Positions 24,968 to 33,200 of a stretch of 64,000 nt of DNA are shown here, in pieces. The DNA lies in contig VMRY01000034.1 in the NCBI GenBank assembly GCA_007713595.1, positions 1-64,000 of the forward strand, given 5' to 3'. The notes under the pieces were generated by a model. The model was not told the origin of the DNA and did no database searches. It saw only the letters and a list, made by a program, of their open reading frames with translations. This stretch comes from Sedimenticola thiotaurini (GTDB taxonomy: Bacteria; Pseudomonadota; Gammaproteobacteria; Chromatiales; Chromatiaceae). Numbering within the stretch: position 1 is the stretch's first letter; the number at the start of each line of letters is the position of its first letter. The translations under genes and the position numbers were made by a program.

Positions 24968-26280
24968 GCAGTCAGCTTTTTATCAAGTTCTGGAAAAGCT
25001 GTCAGGACCATATCGACGAGACGTGCGGGCGACCGCGTCAGTGCGTCGGTGGCAGGTATGCCGAGTTCATGCTCATAAGCTACAACGGCAGCGCTGACTT
25101 CGGCATAGGTCATGTGCTCATGGTTGAGTGTCAGTCCAATAACCCGGGTGTCGGAAAAAGTCTGGATCAGGTTGATCTCGTCAGCCGGTTGTGGCATCGC
25201 CATCTGATCAAAATCACAGCGATAAGTGCGACCCGGCGCATGCTGCAGGATGACACCGTCAGGACAGCTGCCCCGGAGGATAAATGAGGTGGTTGAAAAT
25301 GCCGGATGGCTGAGTGCGCCCTGGCCTTCGATAAGAATTACGTCGGGTTTTTCAGCCTGAAATGCTTCGAAGATGATCGCCTCCAGTTCTCCGGCGCAAA
25401 ACTGTGACGGAACCGCATCGAGTGCGATACCGTAGCGCGCGCCCTGGATTAAACCGGTTTGGCCAGTGCCGATCAGCACCACGTTTAAGCCGCGCTGCCG
25501 GAGGGCGCCGGCGAGAATGGTCGCAGTGGTGCGCTTACCAATGGCGCAGTCGGTACCCAGTACGGCAATGCGCGGGCAGGTCACCTCGGCAATGCGGCCG
25601 CTGAACATCCGCAAGTCTTTTTTTGCCCGGGGTCGACGGACATCAAGGATCGTCACATTATGGGCGTTACTTGCCGCCATAAATTCGGCATCGTCATTCA
25701 GAAACTCGTGCAGGCCGTTAACAATATTCATGCCGAGTCGCATGGCATCAAGCAGCAGGAGACGCTCTGCCGCTGACAGCATGCCACTAGAGGGCGCCAT
25801 CCCGAAGATGAAAAAGTCGGGCATACTGTCACTCTTTGACAGGGCGTCGGCAAGATCGCGACAGATGGGGATTAAATTTGGTTTTCCATCAAGCACCATG
25901 CCGGCATCCAACCCAGTCTTCTGGCTGTCGATGACCGACAGGATTTCATATTTTTCTGAGTGCCGAACAAGGCCGTTGGCCGTCTTACCGTCGATGGCAC
26001 CAAAATTTGCCTCGCAATAGACAATTGCGGTGGTGAGACGTTTGGGCTTACTTCTTGATCGTACCGGTAAGGATATAACGCGTGCATCGCTGTCGCTATG
26101 AAGGTCTCTGGATATGGGAACTTGTATCGTGGTGGTGGGCTGGAGGGTGGAAACTGGAACGGTGGACGAAAGGCTATTGGGTGGTTGTGTATCAAAGAGC
26201 GGGGGAAGTGCTTCGACGATTGGCGGTCCCTGTGGCGCGTAGTAGCGGGCGTGCGGAGGGATCGGTGGAATAGTAGACAT
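24955..26280 (-). CDS. DUF1611 protein (DgcN-like, P-loop/Rossmann)
   Basis: A 441-residue protein with a DUF1611 core from about residue 80 to the end: TTAIVYCEANFGAIDGKTAN, a P-loop-like GTDCAIGKRTTATILAGAL, VVLIGTGQTGLIQGARYG and DVILIEGQGALSHPAF. The related DgcN acts in D-glutamate catabolism through N-acetyl-D-glutamate, as I recall. The first 75 residues are a proline/threonine-rich extension not usual for the family; a GAGG ribosome binding site 7 bp before the ATG supports the long form. It is the first gene of the minus-strand operon and is divergent from the OCD gene at 26588. Confidence 0.82.
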   Translation of the reverse strand: MSTIPPIPPHARYYAPQGPPIVEALPPLFDTQPPNSLSSTVPVSTLQPTTTIQVPISRDLHSDSDARVISLPVRSRSKPKRLTTAIVYCEANFGAIDGKTANGLVRHSEKYEILSVIDSQKTGLDAGMVLDGKPNLIPICRDLADALSKSDSMPDFFIFGMAPSSGMLSAAERLLLLDAMRLGMNIVNGLHEFLNDDAEFMAASNAHNVTILDVRRPRAKKDLRMFSGRIAEVTCPRIAVLGTDCAIGKRTTATILAGALRQRGLNVVLIGTGQTGLIQGARYGIALDAVPSQFCAGELEAIIFEAFQAEKPDVILIEGQGALSHPAFSTTSFILRGSCPDGVILQHAPGRTYRCDFDQMAMPQPADEINLIQTFSDTRVIGLTLNHEHMTYAEVSAAVVAYEHELGIPATDALTRSPARLVDMVLTAFPELDKKLTACAL

Positions 26281-26587
26281 GGAGTAACCTCAGGTCGATA
26301 TCGGCTCAGGGGGCAGCTGGATCGTGCCGGCCTGATTCAGCCGGATGTCAACAAGAGGTCCCCACTAAGCGGTGGGGTGAACGCACATACTAACACATCC
26401 AGGCGCTGAATAATGGATAAAGCCTGCCGAATCCAGAATGGGTTCGTGATTGCCGGTTATCGAAGTAGCTAAAAAATATAGAAAATATTGAATGCTTTTG
26501 TAAATTAATATGGTTTACTCCCCAGATACTATAATTCAAACAAGGCAGTTATCCCCCCTGATCACGCGTTAATTTGGAGTAAAAGAG
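26281..26587. promoter_or_regulatory. Divergent promoter region between DUF1611 and OCD genes
   Basis: About 307 bp without a gene. It holds a small hairpin, CCCCAC (26360-26365) pairing with GTGGGG (26372-26377), and a -10-like TATAAT (26530-26535) about 53 bp before the OCD start. No regulator gene is adjacent. The two sides likely share control. Confidence 0.4.
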
Positions 26588-27670
26588 ATGTCTACGAATC
26601 CACAAGTACCGAACAATTTAAATATTGTGCCCTTTGTCAGTGTGGATCATATGATGAAAATCGTAGGCAAAATTGGTATGGAACAGATCCTAAAGGGTAT
26701 TGCCGATTATATAGAGGTCGATTTTAAACGTTGGCAACTGTTTGATAAAACGTCCCGGGTTGCCTCGCATTCTGAAAAGGGTGTTATCGAACTGATGCCC
26801 ACCAGTGATGGCGAGCTGTATGGGTTTAAGTATGTCAATGGACACCCGAAAAATATGAAGGAGGGATTACAGACAGTCACTGCTTTTGGTGTGTTATCCA
26901 GTGTTGATACCGGCTATCCCATTTTGTTTTCTGAAATGACCATCCTCACCGCTTTGCGAACTGCCGCCACTTCAGTGATGGCAGCCAAGTATTTGGCGAG
27001 AAAAAATTCTTCGTGCATGGCGATAATCGGAAATGGTGCACAGTCCGAGTTTCAGGCGCTGGCGTTTCAATCGATGCTTGGAATCAATAAATTGCGACTG
27101 TATGACATTGATCCCATTGCCACCAGGAAATGCAGTGACAATCTTAAGGGACAGGGATTTGAAATTACTTTGTGTAAATCGGCAAAGGAAGCGGCTCAGG
27201 GTGCGGATATCATAACCACGGAGACTGCTGATAAATTGTGCGCCACTATCCTTACCGATGATATGGTTACCGAGGGCGTTCATATCAATGCAGTTGGTGG
27301 AGATTGTCCGGGTAAAACTGAGCTGGCCAGGGAGATCTTGCTACGTTCGGCTATCTTCGTGGAATACGCGCCGCAAACGCGCATTGAGGGTGAGATACAG
27401 CAGCTAGAAGAAAACTACCCGGTGAATGAGTTGTGGCAAGTGATCCGCGGTGAGCATGTCGGTCGGGAGAATAACCAGCAAATCACCCTGTTTGATAGCG
27501 TGGGGTTTGCGATTGAGGATTTCTCCGCACTGCGCTATATCCGTGATCAATTGGACAAACCCGGGATGAGCGATATGTATGAAAAACTGGATATGATCGC
27601 TGACCCCGATGATCCAAGGGATCTGTACGGTATGGTGCTACGCTCAGGCGGTATGTCAAAAGTAGCTTAG
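26588..27670 (+). CDS. Ornithine cyclodeaminase/mu-crystallin family protein
   Basis: A 360-residue NAD(H)-dependent enzyme of the OCD family. The substrate part has KGVIELMPTSDGELYGFKYV and LTALRTAATSVMAAKYLAR; the Rossmann motif is MAIIGNGAQSEFQ; later INAVGGDCPGKTEL carries the conserved GxDxPGK-type sequence. Classical members convert L-ornithine to L-proline plus ammonia; others make or open N-carboxyalkyl amino acids. Divergent orientation to a racemase of the ornithine type suggests D-ornithine to L-ornithine to proline as one possible path. A TTGGAG site precedes the ATG. Confidence 0.87.
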   Translation: MSTNPQVPNNLNIVPFVSVDHMMKIVGKIGMEQILKGIADYIEVDFKRWQLFDKTSRVASHSEKGVIELMPTSDGELYGFKYVNGHPKNMKEGLQTVTAFGVLSSVDTGYPILFSEMTILTALRTAATSVMAAKYLARKNSSCMAIIGNGAQSEFQALAFQSMLGINKLRLYDIDPIATRKCSDNLKGQGFEITLCKSAKEAAQGADIITTETADKLCATILTDDMVTEGVHINAVGGDCPGKTELAREILLRSAIFVEYAPQTRIEGEIQQLEENYPVNELWQVIRGEHVGRENNQQITLFDSVGFAIEDFSALRYIRDQLDKPGMSDMYEKLDMIADPDDPRDLYGMVLRSGGMSKVA

Positions 27671-27679
27671 TAACCGCTA

Positions 27680-27881
27680 GGGCACAAAGGCGTGCCCACG
27701 CAACAATGTATAGAAAGAGAGCTATAAGATGGGTATGTTTTGATGCCCATGCCGCCACAACCTTGTTCGGTTTATGAGATTATTGAAGCCGCTGGATTTA
27801 ACAGGGTAGGGTGGGCATGGTTTACATGCCCACGCTGTCATCAAATCCGCGTGGGCACAAAGACATGCCCATCACCCTACG
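27680..27881. repeat. Cluster of palindromic repeats (REP/BIME-like)
   Basis: At least four related hairpins with a GTGGGCA/TGCCCAC theme: GGGCAC..GTGCCC (27680-27697), ATGGGTAT..ATGCCCAT (27729-27750), GTGGGCATG..CATGCCCAC (27811-27833), and GTGGGCA..TGCCCAT (27851-27872). An outer pair GTAGGG/CCCTAC (ending 27881) makes the last two one long imperfect palindrome. They lie between two convergent stop codons, OCD (+) and dctD (-), a typical position for repetitive extragenic palindromes that may also end transcripts from both sides. Confidence 0.75.
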
Positions 27882-27898
27882 GGGTTTGGTGCATGTTA

Positions 27899-29293
27899 CT
27901 AGTGATAATCTTTTCGCTTGATCTCATACTGGATCATTTTGTTGTTTAAGGTTCGGCGCGGGAGGGCAAGGTCCTCCATCACTTCACTGATGTTGCCTTT
28001 GTGCTTTTGCAGGGACTGGATGATGAGTTGTGCTTCGAACTGCTGTACCCGCTCATTGAGTCCGCTGCTTGAGGACGCATTGATTGTTGCATCATTTCCA
28101 CCTAACAACGAACGGATACTGCGGGTAGTGCCGACACCCAAAACATACCTCTCGGCGATATTTTTCAACTGTCGCACATTACCTTGCCAGGTATATTCGA
28201 TCAGGCTGGCGAGGTCATCGTCTGTAGGCGGCATATAAGGCCGCTCAAATTGATAGGCTGCCTTCTGGGCGAAGTGATCAAATAGCAGAGGTATGTCCTG
28301 TTGCCGCTCGTTTAGCCTGGGGATAAACAGTTCGGCAACGTTGAATCGATAGTAGAGATCTTCTCTGAAATCACCTGCAGCTGAGGCGTTTTCCAGATTT
28401 ACCTTGGTGGCGGCTATTACCCATATATTAAGATCAATGACCTTGTTGGAACCAAGCCGTTCCAGTTTTCGCTCCTGCAGTACCCGCAACAATTTGATCT
28501 GGAACTTGAGCGGCATACTCTCAATTTCATCCAGAAACAGGGTGCCACCCATGGCGTATTCGATCTTGCCAATGCGTTTTTCAGTGGCACCGGTGAATGC
28601 CCCTTTTTCATGGCCGAACAGTTCACTTTCAAAAAGTGTTTCTGGAATGGCACCACAGTTGACCGCAACAAAGGGACCTTCAGCACGGGGGCTCCATTCG
28701 TGCAGACACTGGGCGACCAACTCTTTACCCGTACCGGTAGCACCGTTGATTACCGTGTCTACGGGAGTAGCAGCGAGTTGTACAATCTGCTGGCGTAATT
28801 GCCGGATAGGCGGAGAGCGTCCGAGTAGTCGGTGTTCCAAACTGGCGCCCCGATCAACCATGCGTCTGAGCTTTCGGTTTTCCTGAATGAGTTGACGCTT
28901 TTCCCAGGCGCGCTGTATGCGGTCTGTCAGCAGTTCAGGCTCAACAGGTTTCTCAATAAAATCATAGGCACCATCCCGCATCGCCTTGACCGCCATCTGA
29001 ATGTCACCGTGTGCGGTAATCAGGATGACCGGCAGATGGGGGTCGATCTCAGCGCATCGCTTGGCGAATTCAAGGCCGTCCATTCCCGGCATTTTAATAT
29101 CGGATATGACCACGCCGTTGATCTGGGTGGAGATGAGTTGCAGCGCTTCTTTGGCGTTGGCAAATGTTTTGACTGACATGCCCGACAGCGTCAGCCATTG
29201 ACTGGTCGCCTTGCGAACGGCGGCATCATCATCCACCAATACAATCATAGGTTGTTCTGCATCATCAGGTAGTGTGGTTGTTTGTTTATTCAT
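27899..29293 (-). CDS. dctD: Sigma-54-dependent response regulator, DctD-like
   Basis: A 464-residue NtrC-type response regulator. The receiver domain starts IVLVDDDAAVRKA and has the phospho-acceptor in VVISDIKMPGMDG. The central AAA+ domain has Walker A GATGTGKELVAQ and the sigma-54 contact loop GAFTGA, with FLDEIESMP after it; the C-terminal Fis-type helix-turn-helix includes KGNISEVMEDLALPRRTLNN. The ATG at 29293 was chosen because it begins the receiver domain; the frame runs further upstream through the kinase gene but is not coding there. The start overlaps the kinase stop by 8 bp. It likely activates the divergent TRAP genes from the sigma-54 promoter at 31388. Confidence 0.9.
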   Translation of the reverse strand: MNKQTTTLPDDAEQPMIVLVDDDAAVRKATSQWLTLSGMSVKTFANAKEALQLISTQINGVVISDIKMPGMDGLEFAKRCAEIDPHLPVILITAHGDIQMAVKAMRDGAYDFIEKPVEPELLTDRIQRAWEKRQLIQENRKLRRMVDRGASLEHRLLGRSPPIRQLRQQIVQLAATPVDTVINGATGTGKELVAQCLHEWSPRAEGPFVAVNCGAIPETLFESELFGHEKGAFTGATEKRIGKIEYAMGGTLFLDEIESMPLKFQIKLLRVLQERKLERLGSNKVIDLNIWVIAATKVNLENASAAGDFREDLYYRFNVAELFIPRLNERQQDIPLLFDHFAQKAAYQFERPYMPPTDDDLASLIEYTWQGNVRQLKNIAERYVLGVGTTRSIRSLLGGNDATINASSSSGLNERVQQFEAQLIIQSLQKHKGNISEVMEDLALPRRTLNNKMIQYEIKRKDYH

Positions 29294-31154
29294 GGGTGTT
29301 TCCCAGTGTAGGGGCAGAATCCAGTGAGAGCCTGAACAGGGTGCCTTCCAGTTGATTGTCGACCACAGCCAGATCTCCGCCGAATGCCTTGGCAATGCCA
29401 TAGGAGACGGAGAGGCCAAGTCCCAGTCCCTCACCGAGTGGTTTGGTGGTGAAGAAGGGATCGAATACCTTGGGCAGATGATCGGGTTTGATGCCGGGTC
29501 CGTTATCGGCGATATAGAGATGTGTCTTGTCCTGATCAACTTCTGACCAGATTGTTATCTGGTGCGGTTTTTGATTCTCAGACTGCTCCATGGCATCAAG
29601 CGCGTTGCGTATCAGGTTCACCAGAATCTGTTCCAGTTTAATCTCGTCTGCAACGACATAGAGAGCTGTCTCTGATGGCTTGATATCAAGTGTCAGCTGG
29701 AAGTTATCCAGTCGTGGCCGCAGGATGAGCAGGGCGTTTTGAATCACGCCGTTGATCTCAACCGCAGTGGTGATGTCACGTGATTTACTGGCAAAGCTTT
29801 TCAGGTGAGTAACAATGCTAGAGACGCGGCGGATCATCTGGCTGATATCATCCAGGTTATCCTGGGCAGCTGGTTTGTCATTGCGTTCAAGCAGTAACCG
29901 CGCGCTGGCTGCAAATGTCTGCATGGCGGAGAGCGGTTGGCTGATCTCATGCACAACACCGGCGGACATTTGCCCCAGTGCTGCGAGCTTTTCGGCCTGT
30001 ATCAGCTCTTCATGGGTGTGGCGCAACTGTTCTTCAGTCTGTATACGACTCTCTATCTCTTCAATCAATCGATTATTGGTTTCATTTAAATCACGGGTCC
30101 GTTTTTCCACGCGCTCTTCCAGCAATCGACGGCTCTGTGAGCGACTGACGATGATCATGCTGATCAGTACCAGCAGTACAGTGATCAGCATGCCGATCAG
30201 CAGGGCCGAACGTTTTTTATAGACAAGGTCTGTAAGATCGGAAAGGTAATAGAGCGTCCAGTTCAGGTCGCTGAGTGGACGTTGATGCATGAGGAATGTT
30301 TTGTTTGTGTTTTTATCGTTACTGGTAAGTTTTATAATACGATGGCCTTGCGGAGAAGTGCGCTGCTCCTGCATGGACAGTGGCATGATGTTGTTACGTC
30401 CGTACTTTTTTTCTGCGGTCAGTCGATCCAGTGTTGTGGCATCAATCGCAGATAAACTGCTGTATTTCCAGCGTGGGTTGCTGGAGAGAAAAATAACCCC
30501 ATCATTATCGGCCACCAACACCCACTCGCCACCCCGTTTCCAATCCTGTTCGAGTTGTGTCATGTCGATCTTTACAACAGCGACACCGATGATCTCGCTA
30601 TTGTGCTCAACAGGCCGGGAGAGAAACAGCCCGGGTTGTCCGGTGCTGGCCCCAACGGCAAAGAACTGTCCTCGGTTTCCATTAATGGCATCTTTAAAGT
30701 AGGGGCGGAAGTGATAGTTGTTGCCGATAAAACTCTCGGGTTCACTCCAGTTACTGGATGCAATCACTTGCCCCGATTGATTCATCAGATAGAGAACGGC
30801 TGCGTCGGATTCAGTTTGCCATGCCTTCAGTTTCTGATTCACTGACTCGCTATCCGCGCGACCGGTCAACAGCATACTCACCTGCAGGTCACGGGATACG
30901 ATGTAGGGCAGATAGTCGAAACGTTGTTTCACCGCCTCGACCGTCGATGCATAGAGTTCAAGCCGGGCATTGCCTTGCTGGTTCAACGATTCAAAGTGCT
31001 GTTGCTCTGTCCATTGGGTCAGGCCAACAGAGAAGAGTACGCCTACCATCAGGGCAGCAGTGAGCAGAAGCAGGTATCGCATTAAAGGACGAGTAGCTGG
31101 TTTGGCTTCTTCCTCTGTTGCAGTGGTCTGGCTCATTACGACGTCTCTGTTCAT
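29286..31154 (-). CDS. dctB: Sensor histidine kinase, DctB-like
   Basis: A 622-residue membrane kinase if started at the ATG at 31154 (AGAGG upstream; a shorter start at 31136 is possible). Two membrane helices (about 25-45 and 320-340) bracket a periplasmic Cache-type sensing domain containing NQSGQVIASSNW and GATTGQPGLFLSRP-like sequence. The cytoplasmic part has a coiled coil, a HisKA box with ALGQMSAGVVHEISQPLSAM (phospho-His in VVHEISQPL), and an HATPase domain with NLIRNALDAME and GLGLSVSYGIAKAFGG. DctB senses C4-dicarboxylates and phosphorylates DctD. Its ligand here may differ. Confidence 0.88.
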   Translation of the reverse strand: MNRDVVMSQTTATEEEAKPATRPLMRYLLLLTAALMVGVLFSVGLTQWTEQQHFESLNQQGNARLELYASTVEAVKQRFDYLPYIVSRDLQVSMLLTGRADSESVNQKLKAWQTESDAAVLYLMNQSGQVIASSNWSEPESFIGNNYHFRPYFKDAINGNRGQFFAVGASTGQPGLFLSRPVEHNSEIIGVAVVKIDMTQLEQDWKRGGEWVLVADNDGVIFLSSNPRWKYSSLSAIDATTLDRLTAEKKYGRNNIMPLSMQEQRTSPQGHRIIKLTSNDKNTNKTFLMHQRPLSDLNWTLYYLSDLTDLVYKKRSALLIGMLITVLLVLISMIIVSRSQSRRLLEERVEKRTRDLNETNNRLIEEIESRIQTEEQLRHTHEELIQAEKLAALGQMSAGVVHEISQPLSAMQTFAASARLLLERNDKPAAQDNLDDISQMIRRVSSIVTHLKSFASKSRDITTAVEINGVIQNALLILRPRLDNFQLTLDIKPSETALYVVADEIKLEQILVNLIRNALDAMEQSENQKPHQITIWSEVDQDKTHLYIADNGPGIKPDHLPKVFDPFFTTKPLGEGLGLGLSVSYGIAKAFGGDLAVVDNQLEGTLFRLSLDSAPTLGNTHE

Positions 31155-31251
31155 GTTCGGTGTGCCTCTGTAGAGACAAGTCGGTAGATAGGAATGCACA
31201 AACCGCACCACCCCTCAGGCCGCATTGTTAGGGTGCTTTCGGCAATATCTT

Positions 31252-31294
31252 GCTTATCGTGCTGCGTATCATAGGCCAAATATGGCTTATCGTG
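31252..31294 (+). promoter_or_regulatory. Direct repeats upstream of dctP, candidate DctD enhancer sites
   Basis: GCTTATCGTG occurs at 31252-31261 and again at 31285-31294, exactly 33 bp (three helical turns) apart, about 95-140 bp upstream of the sigma-54 promoter. A weaker third TCTATCGTG lies near 31324. The position and phasing fit upstream activator sites for an NtrC-type regulator such as the divergent DctD homologue. Confidence 0.55.
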
Positions 31295-31387
31295 TGGGGT
31301 GATTTTTTGTAACGCCAGTACGTTCTATCGTGACAATTTATGAATTTATATACAAAAACAATAGGATAGTGTCACTTTGGCGTGTGA

Positions 31388-31403
31388 TGGCCCGGATCTT
31401 GTA
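31388..31403 (+). promoter_or_regulatory. Candidate sigma-54 promoter of dctPQM
   Basis: TGGCCCGGATCTTGTA matches the -24/-12 consensus TGGCACGN4TTGCW at most positions, with GG and the -12 GT element ten bases apart. It lies 65 bp before the dctP start codon. The neighbouring response regulator carries a GAFTGA motif, which is needed only at sigma-54 promoters, so the two support each other. Confidence 0.65.
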
Positions 31404-31468
31404 ATACCACCCGGGAGTTCTGCCGGTGCGTGCATCGGTATCCATAAACAGATCGGAGGAGATTCAAG

Positions 31469-32470
31469 ATGAAGATAAAGAAATTGGCACTGATCAGTGC
31501 CTTGGCAGCAAGTTTTGTAGCGGGTGAAGTGGCTGCGGCTACTGAGTGGAATGTATCAACCTGGGGTAAGCGCCGGGCCTTTACCGAAAACCTGGAGAAG
31601 CTGGCGGAGCTGGTTGCGCAGAAGACCAACGGTGATTTTACATTGAATATCTCCTATGGGGGGCTCTCAAAGGCCAAAGAGAATCTCGATGGCATCTCTA
31701 TCGGCGCGTTTGAGATGGCACAGACCTGCGCCTTCTATCACAGTAAAAAGAATCCAACCATCACCGTTGCAGAATTGCCGTTCTCTCGTGATGTGACGCT
31801 CACCCGAATGACTGAGATCTACATGGAGTTGTTCAAACACCCGCTGGTGGTTAAGGATCTGGCGCGCTGGAATGCCACGCTGCTGATGCCCACGCCGATG
31901 CCGCAGTACAACATTGTCAGCAAGAGTGAGCCACTGAAGGCGCTGTCTGAATTTACCGGACTGCGAGTCAGGGGGCCGGGCGGTATCATGGGAGTACTGG
32001 GTAAGTTGGGTGCGGTAAGCACAGGTGTGCCCTTTACTGAGGTACGCCAATCGATGGATTCGGGCGTGATTGATGCGGCCTCGTTTGCACCGCATGCCCA
32101 TCTGGCTACCAACTCTTACAAAGTCGGTAAATGGGCCACGACCAACTTGAATCTGGGCACGGCTAACTGTCCTGTAATTGTCAATACCGATGCCTTGAAT
32201 GCGTTGAGCCCTGCGTATAGGGAAGCCCTGCTCGGTTCAGTCGATGAGGCGTTGGCCTATTACGTTAATAACTATGATAACAACACCACGGGAAAGTATG
32301 AGGCTGCTATCAAGGAAGCCGGCCTGACACAAATAACCTTTACCCCGGAGCAGACGGCTGAACTGGACACCCTTTCAGAGTCCGTCAGACAGGAGTGGGT
32401 TAAAGCCAACAGCGGTGATTTTGATGCCCAGGTACTGCTCGACTATACAGCGGGATTATTTAAAAAATAG
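31469..32470 (+). CDS. dctP: TRAP transporter substrate-binding protein DctP
   Basis: A 333-residue periplasmic solute-binding protein with a cleavable signal peptide (about 1-24, ending EVAAA). The TRAP DctP fold is recognisable from LRVRGPGGIMGVLGKLGAV, where the conserved arginine usually binds the carboxylate of the ligand, and from PFTEVRQSMDSGVIDAASF. It delivers an organic acid to the DctQM permease. The ligand is probably a C4-dicarboxylate or similar acid given the DctBD neighbours, but this subgroup varies. A GGAGG ribosome binding site precedes the ATG. Confidence 0.9.
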   Translation: MKIKKLALISALAASFVAGEVAAATEWNVSTWGKRRAFTENLEKLAELVAQKTNGDFTLNISYGGLSKAKENLDGISIGAFEMAQTCAFYHSKKNPTITVAELPFSRDVTLTRMTEIYMELFKHPLVVKDLARWNATLLMPTPMPQYNIVSKSEPLKALSEFTGLRVRGPGGIMGVLGKLGAVSTGVPFTEVRQSMDSGVIDAASFAPHAHLATNSYKVGKWATTNLNLGTANCPVIVNTDALNALSPAYREALLGSVDEALAYYVNNYDNNTTGKYEAAIKEAGLTQITFTPEQTAELDTLSESVRQEWVKANSGDFDAQVLLDYTAGLFKK

Positions 32471-32482
32471 CGGTGGGACAAT

Positions 32483-32513
32483 ACGTCCGTGTCAACCAGG
32501 TTGGCACGGACGT
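32483..32513 (+). terminator. Intra-operon hairpin between dctP and dctQ
   Basis: ACGTCCGTGTCAACC (32483-32497) pairs almost completely with GGTTGGCACGGACGT (32499-32513), leaving a one-base centre with one mismatch; TTT follows. It sits in the 100-bp gap after the binding-protein gene. Such a hairpin probably limits read-through or protects the dctP message so that binding protein is made in excess over permease. Confidence 0.75.
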
Positions 32514-32570
32514 TTATCAATAATCAAAGCGATATGCAGCTCCGTTTAACTGAACCCCTGTGAGTGAACT

Positions 32571-33200
32571 ATGTCTTCATCTGCTACTGTACTGGACGAT
32601 CATTCCAGGCTGAGTTTGGCTGACCGTACCTTCTTCCGACTCGAGAGTGTACTAACACTGCTTGGTGGCGTTGTCATTCTACTGTTGGTCTTCCTGGCAT
32701 CTGCAAATGTGCTGGGCCGTTGGCTGTTCAATATGCCGATCAATGGTTATGTCGATTGGGTAGAGCAGGCCATGGCTTTTTTTGCCTTTCTCGGTATCGC
32801 CTACACTCAGCGCATGGGTGGGCACATACGCATGGATATGGTGGTAAGTCATCTCAAGGGCCGTCTGCTCTGGCTCAGTGAACTGATCTCTATTTTGCTC
32901 ATGTTGGGTGTAACGCTGGTATTGATTTACGGTTCTTATTTACACTTTTATCGTGCCTATCAAATTGGTGACTCTTCGCTGGATATTGATCTTCCGACTT
33001 GGCCGGCAAAGTTGGTTGTACCGGTAGCATTAACCATTCTTGCACTACGCCTGCTATTACAGATCTGGGGTTATATCCGGGCCATAAAAGATGGAGGCGA
33101 CTCACCCATTGCAGTTCCACTTATTGAAGATGCCGCTACCGTGGCTGCCAAAGAAGCAGAAGCCGTAATGGGCTCTTTGACAGAAACGGAGTCAAAGTGA
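32571..33200 (+). CDS. dctQ: TRAP transporter small permease DctQ
   Basis: A 209-residue membrane protein with four predicted helices. Family features include GRWLFNMPINGYVDWVEQA, and FLGIAYTQRMGGHIRMDMV, which is close to the DctQ signature (A.. R .G.HI.vd). It forms the membrane complex with DctM. Its last bases overlap the dctM start, so the two are coupled. Confidence 0.92.
   Translation: MSSSATVLDDHSRLSLADRTFFRLESVLTLLGGVVILLLVFLASANVLGRWLFNMPINGYVDWVEQAMAFFAFLGIAYTQRMGGHIRMDMVVSHLKGRLLWLSELISILLMLGVTLVLIYGSYLHFYRAYQIGDSSLDIDLPTWPAKLVVPVALTILALRLLLQIWGYIRAIKDGGDSPIAVPLIEDAATVAAKEAEAVMGSLTETESK

Noticed and set aside
29294..29539. N-terminal extension of the DctD frame
   Set aside because: Runs through the end of the kinase gene in another frame; the receiver domain starts at the ATG at 29293.
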